DNA of 64,000 nucleotides from Endozoicomonas sp. 8E (GTDB lineage Bacteria; Pseudomonadota; Gammaproteobacteria; Pseudomonadales; Endozoicomonadaceae): NCBI RefSeq assembly GCF_032883915.1, contig NZ_CP120717.1, positions 4,657,697 to 4,721,696 of the forward strand, read 5' to 3'. Shown piece by piece: positions 63,711 to 64,000 of this stretch (position 1 is its first letter; each line of letters starts with the position of its first letter). The notes under the pieces were generated by a model. It saw only the letters and a program-made list of their open reading frames with translations, ran no database searches and was not told where the DNA came from. The position numbers and the translations under genes were made by a program.

Positions 63711-63803
63711 ATCTGGTTTCTCTTGGGTGATTATTCCCACCGATTAGCAAGGAAATTCAAGATTGATGAAGTCAATTAGAGTCGGCTTTGAAATAAAAGT
63801 TCA

Positions 63804-63968
63804 TAAGTACCTAACCAGTTGGTTTCGCATATTCTGGACGGCGGCTTTTTCCATCCTTCTGCGTTCCAACTCTGGTTGCGTAGCTATGGCTACGCGCCCG
63901 TCGTTGCGCCTTGAAGGATGAAAAAATCCTCTCGCCAGAATATGCGAAACCAACTGGCCAGGTACTTA
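63804..63968. repeat. 161-bp miniature inverted-repeat element (AGTACC ends)
   Basis: The ends AGTACCTAACCAGTTGGTTT... and ...AAACCAACTGGCCAGGTACT are inverse over about 33 bp (with CGCATATTCTGG continuing the arm) and TA flanks both sides. The centre holds the hairpin GCGTAGCTATGGCTACGC and the words CCGTCGTTGCGCC, also seen inverted in the element at 33765. It interrupts the conserved array leader: flanking pieces AAAGTTCAT and AATAGGTTGTTA join as in the gap near 57840. The last 32 bp of the window after it are array leader. Confidence 0.85.
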
Positions 63969-64000
63969 ATAGGTTGTTATGTGTCACTAAAAAAATTTCT

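Overview
This 64 kb window looks like a gammaproteobacterial chromosome, most likely an Endozoicomonas-type symbiont of marine animals. The reasons are a gammaproteobacterial housekeeping set (rlmKL, rmf, class-2 pyrD, lolCD, 180-kDa-type NAD-glutamate dehydrogenase) interleaved with a large load of eukaryotic-like genes and dispersed inverted-repeat elements. The genus assignment is inference from gene content. No rRNA, tRNA or CRISPR array was seen.

Layout. 1-3.9 kb: small hypothetical genes, a LysR remnant, a broken ORF and an MFS exporter. 3.9-10.6 kb: an outer-membrane beta-barrel protein, an M17 aminopeptidase, the lipoprotein-release pair lolC-lolD, a small secreted protein and a POT peptide permease. 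10.6-14.4 kb: a scrambled accessory strip with inverted repeats, two DUF29 copies (one broken), two secreted orphans and decayed pieces of the rlmKL 3' end. 14.4-18.3 kb: rlmKL, rmf, pyrD. 18.5-28.2 kb: three large effector-like proteins, one of 1327 aa with two hydrophobic segments and two paralogous proteins with an internal MICAL/PHBH-type FAD-monooxygenase module. 28.4-33.3 kb: NAD-glutamate dehydrogenase. 34.3-41.5 kb: a tightly overlapping MoxR-DUF58-DUF4381-BatA-BatB/C-BatD operon, bracketed on both sides by IS630-type miniature elements.

41.8-63.7 kb is the outstanding part: ten consecutive same-strand genes, each coding for about 600 aa with an N-terminal F-box-like motif and exactly ten WD40-like repeats of about 43 aa, plus a truncated eleventh. 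F-box plus WD40 is the architecture of eukaryotic SCF ubiquitin-ligase substrate adaptors. The array shows tandem duplication, mosaic gene formation, an IS4-family insertion with a 10-bp target duplication, and truncation or tail replacement at mobile-repeat ends. A plausible reading is a diversifying family of host-directed ubiquitin-ligase adaptors; delivery to the host is not shown by the sequence.

Mobile repeats have shaped the window: CTAG-targeting miniature elements form or abut the stop codons of glutamate dehydrogenase and BatD and supply the last residues of one F-box protein.
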